NCBI RefSeq assembly: GCF_013294065.1
Contig: NZ_JABSNM010000018.1
Span: 38,680-102,679 of the forward strand
DNA from: Sphaerotilus uruguayifluvii
GTDB lineage: Bacteria > Pseudomonadota > Gammaproteobacteria > Burkholderiales > Burkholderiaceae_C
Direction: 5' to 3'
Length of the DNA: 64,000 bases
Each line of letters starts with the position of its first letter. The stretch's first letter is position 1. The notes beneath the pieces are model-generated. The model did no database searches, had not been told where the DNA came from, and saw nothing but the letters and a program-made list of their open reading frames with translations. Positions 18,564-35,212 of this stretch are shown one piece after another. The translations under genes were made by a program, and so were the position numbers.

Positions 18564-19889
18564 TCAGAGTTTGGTGGTTGGCAGACCGGTGCTGTCGTAG
18601 CTGGCCGAAGGTGCGTACGGCGTCACCACCGGCTTGGCCCAGGTGCCGTCAGCATTCTTCTTCAGCTCGATCTTGACTGGGAAGGTCAGGTAGGTCTGAC
18701 GGTCGAAGACCAGGATGTCGTCGTAGGCGAAGGTCTTCGAGTACACCTCGCCTGCCTTAGCCGTGGCAATCTGCAGCGTGATCGAAGTCCGCGCGGGGTC
18801 GACACCGCTCACCTTTGTGACAGCAATCCAGTAGGTTCCCTCAAGCAACTTTGTCTCGTCACAAGAGGCGTAGTAGTGCTCCGTCGTGCTGTCAGCGGTG
18901 AACCCCTTGCCATCACGATCCAAGTAGCCAGCGTAACCCTTCAAAGAGTTGGTGACTTGACTATCGCCTCCGCCGCCTTTGGCGGGATCATTTTCGTCCA
19001 AGTAGTGAACCCACTGGACATAAGAACTGCTTTTCACCGGAGGTGTAGGCTCAATCACGTGCAGGTCAAAGTCGTTACGCGAACCATATGCACTTGCAGG
19101 CAGTGACCACGACAGCGTCGCGGTGAAGAAGCCCTTGTTGTTGGCCAGGTTGGTCGGCGTGACCAGCGCGGCCATCTTCGCGCTCAGGGCCGAAGCGTCG
19201 GAGCCCGGACGGGCGCTCAGGCCCAGACGCAGCATCGTGCCGTCGGTCGGCGAGCCGATGCTGGCGAAGCCCTTGTCCGCGAACAGCGCGCCCTGCTCAC
19301 CCTGGCTGACCAGCGTGACCTTCTGGCGCTCGGTGTAGAGCGCCTGGACACGCGCCTTCTGCACGTTGCCCAGCGTCGTCGAGGTCGGCACCGCGGTCTT
19401 CATCTCGGACAGCGCGGCCGCCGTCTGCGAGGCGACCTGGGCCGGGAAGGACGAGCCCAGCGCGGTGAAGCGCGAGTCGCCCGTCTTCGTCGCCAGGGCC
19501 GTCCAGCCCGAGTTGTCGCCGCCCAGGAAGTCCCAGAAATACTCCCAGTACGCGCTCAGCGCGCCGTCGAGCGACTGGCGGTAGGTCGTGGCCAGCGCCT
19601 GCAGCTGCGCGGTGTTGGCCGAGTAGAAGGTCTCGTAGTGGACCACCTCGCCGTTGATCGTCTCGATCGCGCCGGTGTTGACGCCGTGGCGGGCGCGGCG
19701 CATCGCGGCGCGCTGCGCGTCGGCATCGTCGGGCAGCGCCATCGTGCCGTTGTAGTACGCGACCGTGTAGCCGCCGTCCGGATCGCAGATGCCCGTGGTC
19801 GCGGCCGAACCGGTGACGTGGCCGGCCATCAGCGCCGCACCGGCCGCAAGCGCCAGTGCGTGACGCAGGAAAGTGTTCGTGCTCTTCAT
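18564..19889 (-). CDS. Secreted protein of unknown function with a DUF2135-like C-terminal beta domain
   Basis: I do not recognise a characterised homologue. The ATG at 19889 gives 441 residues with a Sec signal peptide ([20 protein letters not shown], likely cut near VTGSAAT). The N-terminal half is helical with a conserved-looking ICDPDGGYTVAYYNG start. The C-terminal half has RNDFDLHVIEP, then GYAGYLDRDGKGF and LEGTYWIAV, a pattern like DUF2135/YfaP-type beta domains (DLHV, LDRD, GTY). Two cysteines are widely spaced. It is 19 bases downstream of a lipoprotein gene and probably co-expressed with it. The codons of the C-terminal ~180 residues (18564-19100) are clearly less GC-rich than the rest of the gene, suggesting a mosaic origin. 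Confidence 0.75.
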   Translation of the reverse strand: MKSTNTFLRHALALAAGAALMAGHVTGSAATTGICDPDGGYTVAYYNGTMALPDDADAQRAAMRRARHGVNTGAIETINGEVVHYETFYSANTAQLQALATTYRQSLDGALSAYWEYFWDFLGGDNSGWTALATKTGDSRFTALGSSFPAQVASQTAAALSEMKTAVPTSTTLGNVQKARVQALYTERQKVTLVSQGEQGALFADKGFASIGSPTDGTMLRLGLSARPGSDASALSAKMAALVTPTNLANNKGFFTATLSWSLPASAYGSRNDFDLHVIEPTPPVKSSSYVQWVHYLDENDPAKGGGGDSQVTNSLKGYAGYLDRDGKGFTADSTTEHYYASCDETKLLEGTYWIAVTKVSGVDPARTSITLQIATAKAGEVYSKTFAYDDILVFDRQTYLTFPVKIELKKNADGTWAKPVVTPYAPSASYDSTGLPTTKL

Positions 19890-19908
19890 CGTGTCGCTCC
19901 CTGTGATG

Positions 19909-20445
19909 TCACTGGCTGGCGCAGCCATTGCCGTCCGGGGCCCGAACCACGGTGTCGTTGACGGCCGCGGTGTAGGCCAGATAGGCCTGGACGCGGGCAT
20001 CGGTGTTGACCGCGACGCGGCGCAGGTCGGCGACCGCCTTGTAGCCGGCATCGATCGTGGCGGCCGTCTGCATCACGCACTCGACCGCATCGCTGGCGGC
20101 GGTGCGCGCCTTGCGCAGCGCATCGCTGTCGGACACGCCGACCGTCAGCGCGCCCTGGTAGGCCTTGGCCAGCTGCGTGACCGCCGAGCCCATCGGCGCG
20201 GTGTAGCCCTGGGCGGCGATCCAGGTGGCGACGTCGTCGCGCACGCTGTCGCCGTTCGCATCGGTGCCCGCCACCGTGGTGCCGCGGTCGATCTGCAGCG
20301 TCGAGGCCGACACGCTGGTCAGCACCTCGCCGGTCGATTTCGCCGGCGTGTCGCTGCCGCCACCGCCGCCACCACCACCACCGCAACCGGCCAGCAGGCC
20401 GAACGCCAGCAGCGCCCCCATCATCGACAACTTCTTCATGTCCAT
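19909..20445 (-). CDS. Small lipoprotein of unknown function with a poly-Gly linker
   Basis: The 178-residue product has a lipoprotein signal (MKKLSMMGALLAFGLLAGC, lipobox LAGC). Immediately after the lipidated cysteine come nine glycines, a flexible tether often seen on outer-membrane-anchored surface or periplasmic proteins. The rest is mostly helical, with DANGDSVRDDVATWIAAQ, a Ca-binding-like DxNxDxxxDD stretch. I recognise no named family. Starts at 20445 (MDMKKL) and 20439 (MKKL) are both possible, and a GTG at 20454 is also open. It is upstream of, and probably co-transcribed with, the secreted protein gene. The 199-base gap to ligA holds its promoter region, but no convincing hexamers were found. 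Confidence 0.8.
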   Translation of the reverse strand: MDMKKLSMMGALLAFGLLAGCGGGGGGGGGSDTPAKSTGEVLTSVSASTLQIDRGTTVAGTDANGDSVRDDVATWIAAQGYTAPMGSAVTQLAKAYQGALTVGVSDSDALRKARTAASDAVECVMQTAATIDAGYKAVADLRRVAVNTDARVQAYLAYTAAVNDTVVRAPDGNGCASQ

Positions 20446-20644
20446 CGGTTCCACGCTTGATGCAACTTGGGTCGTAAGCCCTGCTGGCTCGCCCGCCGAA
20501 CCTGCGATGGATCACCGCGAGATCGGCGGACAGGTCCTGTCCAGCTGGTTGCGTTGCATTCTGGAACTCGACAAGCGGCAGACTAACCCTTCATTTCGGG
20601 GGTTCTGGAGCGCACTTTTCCGATATTGCGACTTATTGGGCGCT

Positions 20645-24068
<3,424 letters not shown>

Positions 24069-24131
24069 CGGACCCCGTTTTCCTTGTCGTCAGTGCGTGT
24101 CGTTGCGCGGCAGTCGCATCGCTGGCTCATC

Positions 24132-27100
24132 TCATGACTCCGCCATCGAGACGGCGGCCTCCATGTCGACGGCGACGATGCGCGAGACGCCCTGCTCCTG
24201 CATTGTCACCCCGATGAGCTGTTCTGCCATTTCCATCGCTATTTTGTTATGCGAGATGAACAGGAACTGCGTCTGGTCCGACATTCGGCGCACGAGGCGG
24301 GCATATCGCTCGGTATTGGCGTCGTCCAGCGGCGCATCGACCTCGTCGAGCAGGCAGAACGGCGCCGGATTGAGCTGGAAGATCGCGAAGACCAGCGCGA
24401 TGGCGGTCAGCGCCTTCTCGCCGCCCGACAGCAGATGGATGGTCGAGTTCTTCTTGCCCGGCGGCTGCGCCATGACCTGCACGCCGGCGTCGAGGATCTC
24501 CTCGCCGGTCATCACCAGCCGGGCGGTGCCGCCGCCGAACAGCGACGGGAACATCTGGCCGAAGCCGGCGTCGACCCGCTCGAAGGTGCTGCGCAGCAGG
24601 TCGCGCGTCTCGGCGTCGATCTTGCGGATCGCCTCCTCCAGGGTCTGCATCGCCTCCTGCAGGTCGGCGTTCTGCGCATCCAGGAAGCCCTTGCGCTCGC
24701 GCGCCGAGCCCAGCTCCTCGAGCGCGGCCAGGTTGACCGCGCCCAGCGCGTTCATCTCGCGCTGCAGCCGGTCGATCTCGGCCTGCAGGCCGTGCAGGCG
24801 CACGCCGTCGCGTTCGATGCCCTCGGCGAGCGGCGCCAGATCGACGCCGGCGGCCTGCAGCTGCTCCATGAACTGCGCGCCGCCCAGCGAGGCGGCCTGC
24901 TCCTCGAGCTGCAGCCGGGTGATGTCGTCGCGCAGCGGCTGCAGCTCGCGCTCGAGCGCGCCGCGGCGCTCGTCGTGCTGGCGCAGCTGCAGCGTGAGCT
25001 CCTCGTGGCGCGAGCGCACGCCCGAGAGCGCCTGCTCGCGCTCGATGCGCAGCTCCAGCGCCTCCTGCAGGCCCTCGCTGGTCGAGGCCTCGTCGAAGCC
25101 GTCGAGCTCGAGCTGCAGCTGGCTCTCGGTCTGGGTGGCGGCGCGGATCTGCTGCGCGGCGGTCTCGATCGCGCGCTGCAGCTCGCCACGGCGCGCCTCC
25201 AGCGCGCGGGCGCCGAACTGCGCCTCCTGCGCGCCACGCTCGAGCCGGCGCAGCTGCTCGCGCGCGTCGCCCAGGCGCCGCTCGGCCTCCAGCACCCGGT
25301 CCTCGGCGGCGACCTGCGCCTCCTGCGCATCGCCCAGCTGCAGATCCAGCTCTTCCAGCCGGGCCTGATCGGTCTGGCGGCGCTCCTCGATGTCCTCGGC
25401 CTGCAGGTCGATCTCGGCGATCTCGGCGTCGAGCTGCTCGCGCCGGCGGGTGGCCTGCTCGGCCTGCTGCGCCAGGCGCAGCACCTCGACCTGCAGCTGA
25501 TGCGCGCGCGACTGCGCCTCGCCCGCCTCGCGCCGGGCGACGGCGAGCTGGCGCGAGGCCTCGGCGGCGGCAGCCTCGGCGCGCACCTGCGCGTCGCGCG
25601 CGCCGTCGGCCAGCAGCCCCTGCGCGCGGGTCTGGCGGTCGAGCTGCTCGATCTCCTGCGCGCGCGCCAGCAGGCCGGACTGCTCGGAGTCCGGCGCATG
25701 GAAGGCCACCGCATGGCGGCTGACCGCATGGCCGGCCGGCGTCAGGATCAGCTCGCCCGGGCGCAGCCGCTCGCGCAGCGAAAGCGCCGCGGCCAGATCC
25801 GGCGCGGTGCGGCAGCCCGCCAGCCAGTCCTCCAGCAGCCCGGAGAGCGCCACATCGCCCAGGCGCAGCCGCGAGGCCAGCGTCGGCAGCGGAAGATGCG
25901 GCGCCTCCTCGGCCGGCACCTCGGCGCGAGCAGCCTCGGCCAGACTGCAGAACACCAGCCGCGCCGGCGGCGGATCGGCCTCGAAGGCGCGCACCGTCTC
26001 GACCCGGCCGATCTCCAGCGCCTGCAGGCGCTCGCGCAGCGCCGCCTCCAGCGCGCTTTCCCAGCCCGGCTCGACCTGCAGCCGGGTCCACAGCGCCGCC
26101 AGCCCGTCCAGGCCGTGGCGCGCCAGCCAGGGCGGCAGCCGGCCACCGCGCTGCACCTTCTCCTGCAGCGCACGCAGCGCGTCGAGCTTCGCGGCCAGCT
26201 GGGCGCGACGCGCCTGCTCCTGGCTGGCGAGCTGCTGCGCGGCGCGGCGCTGCTCCTCCAGCTCGGGCAGCTGCTCGGTCAGCGCGGCCAGCCGCTCCTC
26301 GGCCTGGGCCTGCAGGTCGCGGGCCTCGTCGAGCTGCGCCTGCAGCAGCGCCAGCCGCTCGGCGTCCGGCGCGGCGAGCTGGCGCCGCTCGGCGCCGAGG
26401 CGCTCGCGGCGCAGCTCGATCTCGCGGCGGCGCTCGTCGAGGTGGCGCGACTGCGCCGCCAGCAGCTGGATCTGCTGCTGCACGCCGGTGGCGCAGGCCC
26501 GCTCGGCGCCGGCCTGCTGGGTGGCCTGGCGCAGCCGGTCCTCGGCGGCGGGCAGCGCCTCGGCCTGCTCTTCCAGCTGCGCGGCCAGCACCGCAGCCTG
26601 CTCCTCGGCCTCGATCTGGCGCCCGGCCAGGTCCTCGAGCTGCGCCTGGGCCTCGGCCTGGCGCTCGACCCACTGCGCGGCCTGGGCCTGCGCCTCAGTC
26701 AGCCGCTGCTGGCTGCGCCGGCGCGCGTCGGCCACATGGCGGATGCGCTCCTCGAGCCGGCTGACCTGCATCGCCGCCTCGGCCAGACGGCCCTGGGCGA
26801 CGTGCAGCGCGTCGTTCGATTCATAGTGCGACTGGCGCAGCGACTCCAGCGCCGCCTCGGTGGCGCGCAGCTCGGCCACACGCGACTCCAGCGCGTTGGT
26901 CGCCGCCCGCACCGCCTCGCGCACCCGCTGCTGCTCGCCGGTGGCGTCGCGGTGCTTCAGGAACCAGAGCTGGTGCAGCTTGAGCGTGCCGGCCTGCTGC
27001 AGGTCGCGGAAGCGCTGCGCCACCTGCGCCTGCGCCTCCAGCTTCTCGAGGTTGGTGTCGAGCTCGCGCAGGATGTCCTCGACCCGCGTGAGGTTCTCGC

Positions 27101-27662
27101 GGGTGTCCTTCAGGCGGTTCTCGGTCTCGCGGCGGCGCTCCTTGTACTTGGAGACGCCCGCGGCCTCCTCCAGGAACAGGCGCAGCTCCTCGGGGCGCGA
27201 CTCGATGATGCGGCTGATCGTGCCCTGGCCGATGATGGCGTAGGCGCGCGGGCCCAGACCGGTGCCCAGGAACACGTCCTGCACGTCGCGCCGGCGCACC
27301 GGCTGGCTGTTGATGTAGTACTGGCTGGTGCCGTCGCGGGTCAGCACCCGGCGCACCGCGATCTCGGCGTACTGGTTCCACTGGCCGCCGGCGCGCGCGC
27401 TGGCGTTGTCGAAGATCAGCTCGACGCTGGCGCGGGCGGCGGGCTTGCGATTGCCCGAGCCGTTGAAGATCACGTCCTGCATCGACTCGCCGCGCAGCTC
27501 GCTGGCCTTGCTCTCGCCCAGCACCCAGCGCACCGCATCCATGATGTTGGACTTGCCGCAGCCGTTGGGGCCGACCACGCCCACCAGCTGCCCGGGCAGC
27601 TGGAAATGGGTCGGATCGGCAAAGGACTTGAAGCCCGCGAGCTTGATCGAATTCAGGCGCAT
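24132..27662 (-). CDS. smc: Chromosome segregation/condensin ATPase SMC
   Basis: An ABC-type ATPase that folds and segregates the chromosome, normally with ScpA and ScpB (not in this window). The 1176-residue protein has the N-terminal head MRLNSIKLAGFKSFADPTHF with Walker A GPNGCGKSN, and two very long Glu/Gln/Arg/Ala-rich coiled coils around a hinge near the middle. The C-terminal head has the signature LLSGGEKALTAIA and Walker B PFCLLDEVDAPLDD. The open frame runs upstream to 27794, but the ATG at 27662 gives the conserved N-terminus. It heads the smc-zipA-ligA unit and is divergent from dapC. Confidence 0.97.
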   Translation of the reverse strand: MRLNSIKLAGFKSFADPTHFQLPGQLVGVVGPNGCGKSNIMDAVRWVLGESKASELRGESMQDVIFNGSGNRKPAARASVELIFDNASARAGGQWNQYAEIAVRRVLTRDGTSQYYINSQPVRRRDVQDVFLGTGLGPRAYAIIGQGTISRIIESRPEELRLFLEEAAGVSKYKERRRETENRLKDTRENLTRVEDILRELDTNLEKLEAQAQVAQRFRDLQQAGTLKLHQLWFLKHRDATGEQQRVREAVRAATNALESRVAELRATEAALESLRQSHYESNDALHVAQGRLAEAAMQVSRLEERIRHVADARRRSQQRLTEAQAQAAQWVERQAEAQAQLEDLAGRQIEAEEQAAVLAAQLEEQAEALPAAEDRLRQATQQAGAERACATGVQQQIQLLAAQSRHLDERRREIELRRERLGAERRQLAAPDAERLALLQAQLDEARDLQAQAEERLAALTEQLPELEEQRRAAQQLASQEQARRAQLAAKLDALRALQEKVQRGGRLPPWLARHGLDGLAALWTRLQVEPGWESALEAALRERLQALEIGRVETVRAFEADPPPARLVFCSLAEAARAEVPAEEAPHLPLPTLASRLRLGDVALSGLLEDWLAGCRTAPDLAAALSLRERLRPGELILTPAGHAVSRHAVAFHAPDSEQSGLLARAQEIEQLDRQTRAQGLLADGARDAQVRAEAAAAEASRQLAVARREAGEAQSRAHQLQVEVLRLAQQAEQATRRREQLDAEIAEIDLQAEDIEERRQTDQARLEELDLQLGDAQEAQVAAEDRVLEAERRLGDAREQLRRLERGAQEAQFGARALEARRGELQRAIETAAQQIRAATQTESQLQLELDGFDEASTSEGLQEALELRIEREQALSGVRSRHEELTLQLRQHDERRGALERELQPLRDDITRLQLEEQAASLGGAQFMEQLQAAGVDLAPLAEGIERDGVRLHGLQAEIDRLQREMNALGAVNLAALEELGSARERKGFLDAQNADLQEAMQTLEEAIRKIDAETRDLLRSTFERVDAGFGQMFPSLFGGGTARLVMTGEEILDAGVQVMAQPPGKKNSTIHLLSGGEKALTAIALVFAIFQLNPAPFCLLDEVDAPLDDANTERYARLVRRMSDQTQFLFISHNKIAMEMAEQLIGVTMQEQGVSRIVAVDMEAAVSMAES

Positions 27663-27724
27663 CGGCCGCAAGTCTTTGATCTGAAAGTGATTTTCCCGCA
27701 ACCATCGATCACGGGGCGGGCGCG

Positions 27725-27733
27725 ATGATAGCA
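27725..27733 (-). promoter_or_regulatory. Extended -10 promoter element for smc
   Basis: On the minus strand TGCTATCAT matches an extended -10 (TG, one base, TATCAT), 63 bases upstream of the smc start. No recognisable -35 lies at the right distance, as expected for extended -10 promoters. On the other strand a GATAAT at 27782-27787 lies 9 bases before dapC and could be its -10, giving an almost leaderless message. Confidence 0.45.
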
Positions 27734-27796
27734 CCGGGCCCTGACCGGGCCGGGCGCGAGCCGGACACAGGCCGGATACCGGATAATCCGGCACCC

Positions 27797-29017
27797 ATGA
27801 ACCCCCTGCTCACGCGTCTTCAGCCCTATCCCTTCGAGCGCCTGCGCGCGCTGACCAAGGATGTCCGACCGAACCCGGATCTCGCGCCGATCAGCCTGGG
27901 CATCGGCGAGCCCAAGCATCCGACGCCGGAGTTCCTGAAGCTCGCGCTGACCAGCTCGCTCGACGGCCTGGCCGCCTATCCGGCCACCGCCGGCCTGCCG
28001 GCGATGCGCCGCGCCTGCGCCGGCTGGATCGAGCGCCGCTACGGCGTCACGCTCGACGCCGACACCGAGATCCTGCCGGTCAACGGCTCGCGCGAGGCGC
28101 TGTTCTCGCTGGCGCAGACCGTCATCGACCCGAGCCGCGACCTCGAGCGCGGCGGCCCGGTCGTCGTCTGCCCGAATCCCTTCTATCAGATCTACGAGGG
28201 CGCGGCCTACCTGTCGGGTGCCACGCCGGTCTTCGCCAACAGCGATCCGGTGCGCAACTTCGCCGCCGACTGGTCGCAGATCGACGACGAGACCTGGTCG
28301 CGCACGCAGCTGCTCTATGTCTGCTCGCCCGGCAACCCGACCGGCGCGGTGGTGCCGATGGAGGAATGGGAACAGCTCTTCGCGCTGTCCGACCGCCACG
28401 GCTTCGTCATCGCCTCCGACGAGTGCTACTCCGAGATCTACTTCCGCGACGAGCCGCCGCTGGGCGCGCTGCAGGCCGCCAGGCGCCTGGGCCGCGGCCT
28501 CGAGCGCCTGGTGGTGCTGACCAGCCTGTCCAAGCGCTCGAACGTGCCGGGCCTGCGCTCGGGCTTCGTCGCCGGCGACCCGGCGCTGCTGAAGGCCTTC
28601 CTGCTCTACCGCACCTACCACGGCAGCGCGATGAGCACCACGGTGCAGCAGGCCAGCATCACCGCCTGGGACGACGAGGCGCATGTGGTCGAGAACCGCG
28701 AGATGTACCGGCGCAAGTTCGCGCAGGTCACGCCGGTGCTGGCCGAGGTGATGGACGTGGCGCTGCCCGATGCGAGCTTCTACCTCTGGGCCAAGGTGCC
28801 CGAGGCCGTCTGCGGCGGCAGCGACACCGCGTTCACCCGCGAGCTGCTGGCTCAATACAATGTCGCGGTGCTGCCGGGCAGCTACCTCGCCCGCGAGGCG
28901 CACGGCATCAATCCCGGCGCCGGCCGGGTGCGCATGGCGCTGGTGGCCGGCGTCGACGAGTGCCTGGAGGCTGCGCACCGCATCGCCGCCTTCATCCGGG
29001 CCAACACCGCGGCCTGA
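27797..29017 (+). CDS. dapC: N-succinyldiaminopimelate aminotransferase DapC
   Basis: A PLP-dependent class I/II aminotransferase that converts N-succinyl-2-amino-6-ketopimelate to N-succinyl-LL-diaminopimelate, making lysine and the peptidoglycan cross-linking residue. The product has 406 residues. It starts [19 protein letters not shown], typical of proteobacterial DapC. It has [13 protein letters not shown] and the PLP-binding lysine in [17 protein letters not shown] (about residue 245). Its position directly before dapD and near dapE confirms the pathway assignment over generic aminotransferases. It lies 67 bases before dapD. Confidence 0.95.
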   Translation: MNPLLTRLQPYPFERLRALTKDVRPNPDLAPISLGIGEPKHPTPEFLKLALTSSLDGLAAYPATAGLPAMRRACAGWIERRYGVTLDADTEILPVNGSREALFSLAQTVIDPSRDLERGGPVVVCPNPFYQIYEGAAYLSGATPVFANSDPVRNFAADWSQIDDETWSRTQLLYVCSPGNPTGAVVPMEEWEQLFALSDRHGFVIASDECYSEIYFRDEPPLGALQAARRLGRGLERLVVLTSLSKRSNVPGLRSGFVAGDPALLKAFLLYRTYHGSAMSTTVQQASITAWDDEAHVVENREMYRRKFAQVTPVLAEVMDVALPDASFYLWAKVPEAVCGGSDTAFTRELLAQYNVAVLPGSYLAREAHGINPGAGRVRMALVAGVDECLEAAHRIAAFIRANTAA

Positions 29018-29084
29018 CCCTGCGTTCCGACCCGGGCGCCGCCGCGCCCTTCCCCTTCCTTCGAATCCCCTCCGAGAGATCCCC

Positions 29085-33343
<4,259 letters not shown>

Positions 33344-33362
33344 GCGGCGCCCGGGGCAGGCG

Positions 33363-33629
33363 TCAGACCAGCCGCTCGTCGTCGCGCCAGCCCCCGCCTC
33401 GGCAGTAGGCGCGGTAGCGGATGCGGAAGTGCGTCGGCATCGCCGCGGCCTCGGGCAGGCTGGCGGCCAGCTGCGGATGCTGGCGCAGCACGCCGGCGCG
33501 GTGGCGTGCCCAGGCCGACAGCAGCGCCTCGCGCGCCTCGTCGCAGGTCGCGCCGGCGCCGTGCCAGACATGCTCGTGCGTGATCATCTCGGCGACGACC
33601 AGCTCGTGCGGATCGGGGGGAATCACCAT
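33363..33629 (-). CDS. Small protein of unknown function downstream of selO
   Basis: An 88-residue soluble protein with no membrane segment, rich in His, Arg and Ala (VVAEMITHEHVWHGAGATCDEA near the start, ending FRIRYRAYCRGGGWRDDERL). I recognise no family. The ATG at 33629 has a clear AGGAG about 9 bases upstream. Codon use is as GC-rich as its neighbours, so it looks like a real chromosomal gene. It starts 26 bases after the selO stop and is likely co-transcribed with it. A role linked to SelO is possible only by position. Confidence 0.7.
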   Translation of the reverse strand: MVIPPDPHELVVAEMITHEHVWHGAGATCDEAREALLSAWARHRAGVLRQHPQLAASLPEAAAMPTHFRIRYRAYCRGGGWRDDERLV

Positions 33630-33655
33630 GTTCTCGGCTCCTGGAATGCGCAGGT

Positions 33656-35212
33656 TCAGGCCGAGCAGCCGATCTCCGGCGCCGCGGCCTGCGCCGGGCC
33701 GAAGTCGCGCTCGTCGTCGCGATCGCGCTCGAAGGGGCGGGCCAGCCGCGTCATCAGCCGCTGCAGCGGCGCGACGTCGCCCGCCGTGGCGGCGTCGATC
33801 GCCGTCTGCGCCAGGGCGTTGCGCAGCACGACGCGCGGATTCGACCGCTCGAGCAGCGCCCGGTCCGGCCCGCCCTGCGCGGCCGCCAGCGCCTGCCAGT
33901 CGGCCTGCCAGGCCAGCAGCGCCTCGCGCAGCAGGCCGTCCGGATCGGGCGGCGGCGCGGCGCCGGGATGCGCCGGCGGCAGCCGTTCGAGCCGTTCTCC
34001 GGCCTGCATCGCGTCGGCCAGCGCACACCACGACAGCGTGAAGTCGGCGCGCGAGCGCTGCAGCAGCGCCAGCGCGCGCAGCACCAGATCGTCGCGCTGC
34101 GCCACCTGCCGCGGCGTCTCGTCCGCGGCGGCGCGCAATCCCAGCCGGGCCGCCCAGCCCCGGCGCAGCGCCTGCGCCAGCGCGCGGTCGAAGCTCGCCT
34201 CGATGGCCGCGCCTGCCGCCTCCCGGGCCGGCGGCGTCGCCCCCAGCAGCGGCGCGCAGGCCTGCAGCAGCCGCTGCAGGTTCCAGCGCATCACCGCCGG
34301 CTGCGCCGACCAGCGGTAGCGGCCTTCGGTGTCGGAGGCGTTGCAGACATGCTCCGGCCGGAAGCGTTCCAGGAAGCCGAACGGGCCGTAGTCCAGCGTC
34401 AGCCCGAGCACCGAGCAGTTGTCGGTGTTGAGCACGCCATGGCAGAAGCCCAGCACCTGCCAGCGTGCCACCAGCTCGGCATGACGCCGCGCCAGCGCGT
34501 GCAGCCAGGCCGCATGCCGCTCGGGACGGCCGGCCAGCGCCGGATGGTGGCGCTCGATCATGCGGTCGGCCAGCGCCTGCAGCGCGGCGATCCGCTCGGG
34601 CGCCTCCAGGCCGGCCGCGTCGGACCGGGCGAGGAACTCGAAATGGCCGAAGCGGGTGAAGTCCGGCGCGCTGCGCGCCAGCACCGCGACCGGCTCGGCC
34701 ACGCCGTCGCGCTCGACCTGCAGCGGCGAGGCCAGCAGCGCCAGCGCGCGGGTCGTCGGCACGCCCAGGCCATGCAGCGCCTCGCAGGCCAGCGCCTCGC
34801 GCAGGGCCGAGCGCAGCACCGCACGCCCGTCATGGCCGCGCGCGAACGGCGTCGGTCCGGCGCCCTTGAGCTGCAGCTCGATCCGGCCGCCGGCGGCCGG
34901 CGCGTCGAGCACCGCCACCGTCATCACCCGCCCGTCGCCGAGCCGTGCGCTGAAGCGGCCGAACTGGTGACCGGCGTAGGCGCTGGCCTGCGGCGACTCC
35001 AGCCCGCCCGGCCACGGCGCCGCGCCCGCCAGCGCCTGCGCAAAGGCGCCGTGCTCGCCACCGGGCCAGCCCAGGCGCTCCAGCCCGAGCACCGCCGCCA
35101 GCGGCGCGTTCGCCCACAGCCAGCGCGGCGCGGGCAGCGGCAGCGGCACGGCCGGCTGCACCAGCCCGGCCGGCAGCAGCGGCTCAGCGTGCGCCACCGC
35201 GCGGCTCCGCAT
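33656..35212 (-). CDS. selO: Protein adenylyltransferase SelO (YdiU/UPF0061)
   Basis: A pseudokinase-fold enzyme that transfers AMP to Ser/Thr/Tyr of proteins and is linked to redox homeostasis. The 518-residue product has [20 protein letters not shown] and [20 protein letters not shown], both strongly conserved, and the metal-binding [10 protein letters not shown] followed by [11 protein letters not shown]. The eukaryotic C-terminal selenocysteine motif is represented here by a Cys near the end (EIGCSA). The start at 35212 overlaps the end of the upstream iron-sulfur protein gene by 29 bases, suggesting coupling. A few in-frame alternatives nearby cannot be excluded. Confidence 0.93.
   Translation of the reverse strand: MRSRAVAHAEPLLPAGLVQPAVPLPLPAPRWLWANAPLAAVLGLERLGWPGGEHGAFAQALAGAAPWPGGLESPQASAYAGHQFGRFSARLGDGRVMTVAVLDAPAAGGRIELQLKGAGPTPFARGHDGRAVLRSALREALACEALHGLGVPTTRALALLASPLQVERDGVAEPVAVLARSAPDFTRFGHFEFLARSDAAGLEAPERIAALQALADRMIERHHPALAGRPERHAAWLHALARRHAELVARWQVLGFCHGVLNTDNCSVLGLTLDYGPFGFLERFRPEHVCNASDTEGRYRWSAQPAVMRWNLQRLLQACAPLLGATPPAREAAGAAIEASFDRALAQALRRGWAARLGLRAAADETPRQVAQRDDLVLRALALLQRSRADFTLSWCALADAMQAGERLERLPPAHPGAAPPPDPDGLLREALLAWQADWQALAAAQGGPDRALLERSNPRVVLRNALAQTAIDAATAGDVAPLQRLMTRLARPFERDRDDERDFGPAQAAAPEIGCSA

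Noticed and set aside
27663..27794. N-terminal extension of the smc frame
   Set aside because: The extra residues include the promoter region and are Pro/Arg-rich; conserved SMC proteins start at the MRLNSIKLAGF methionine.
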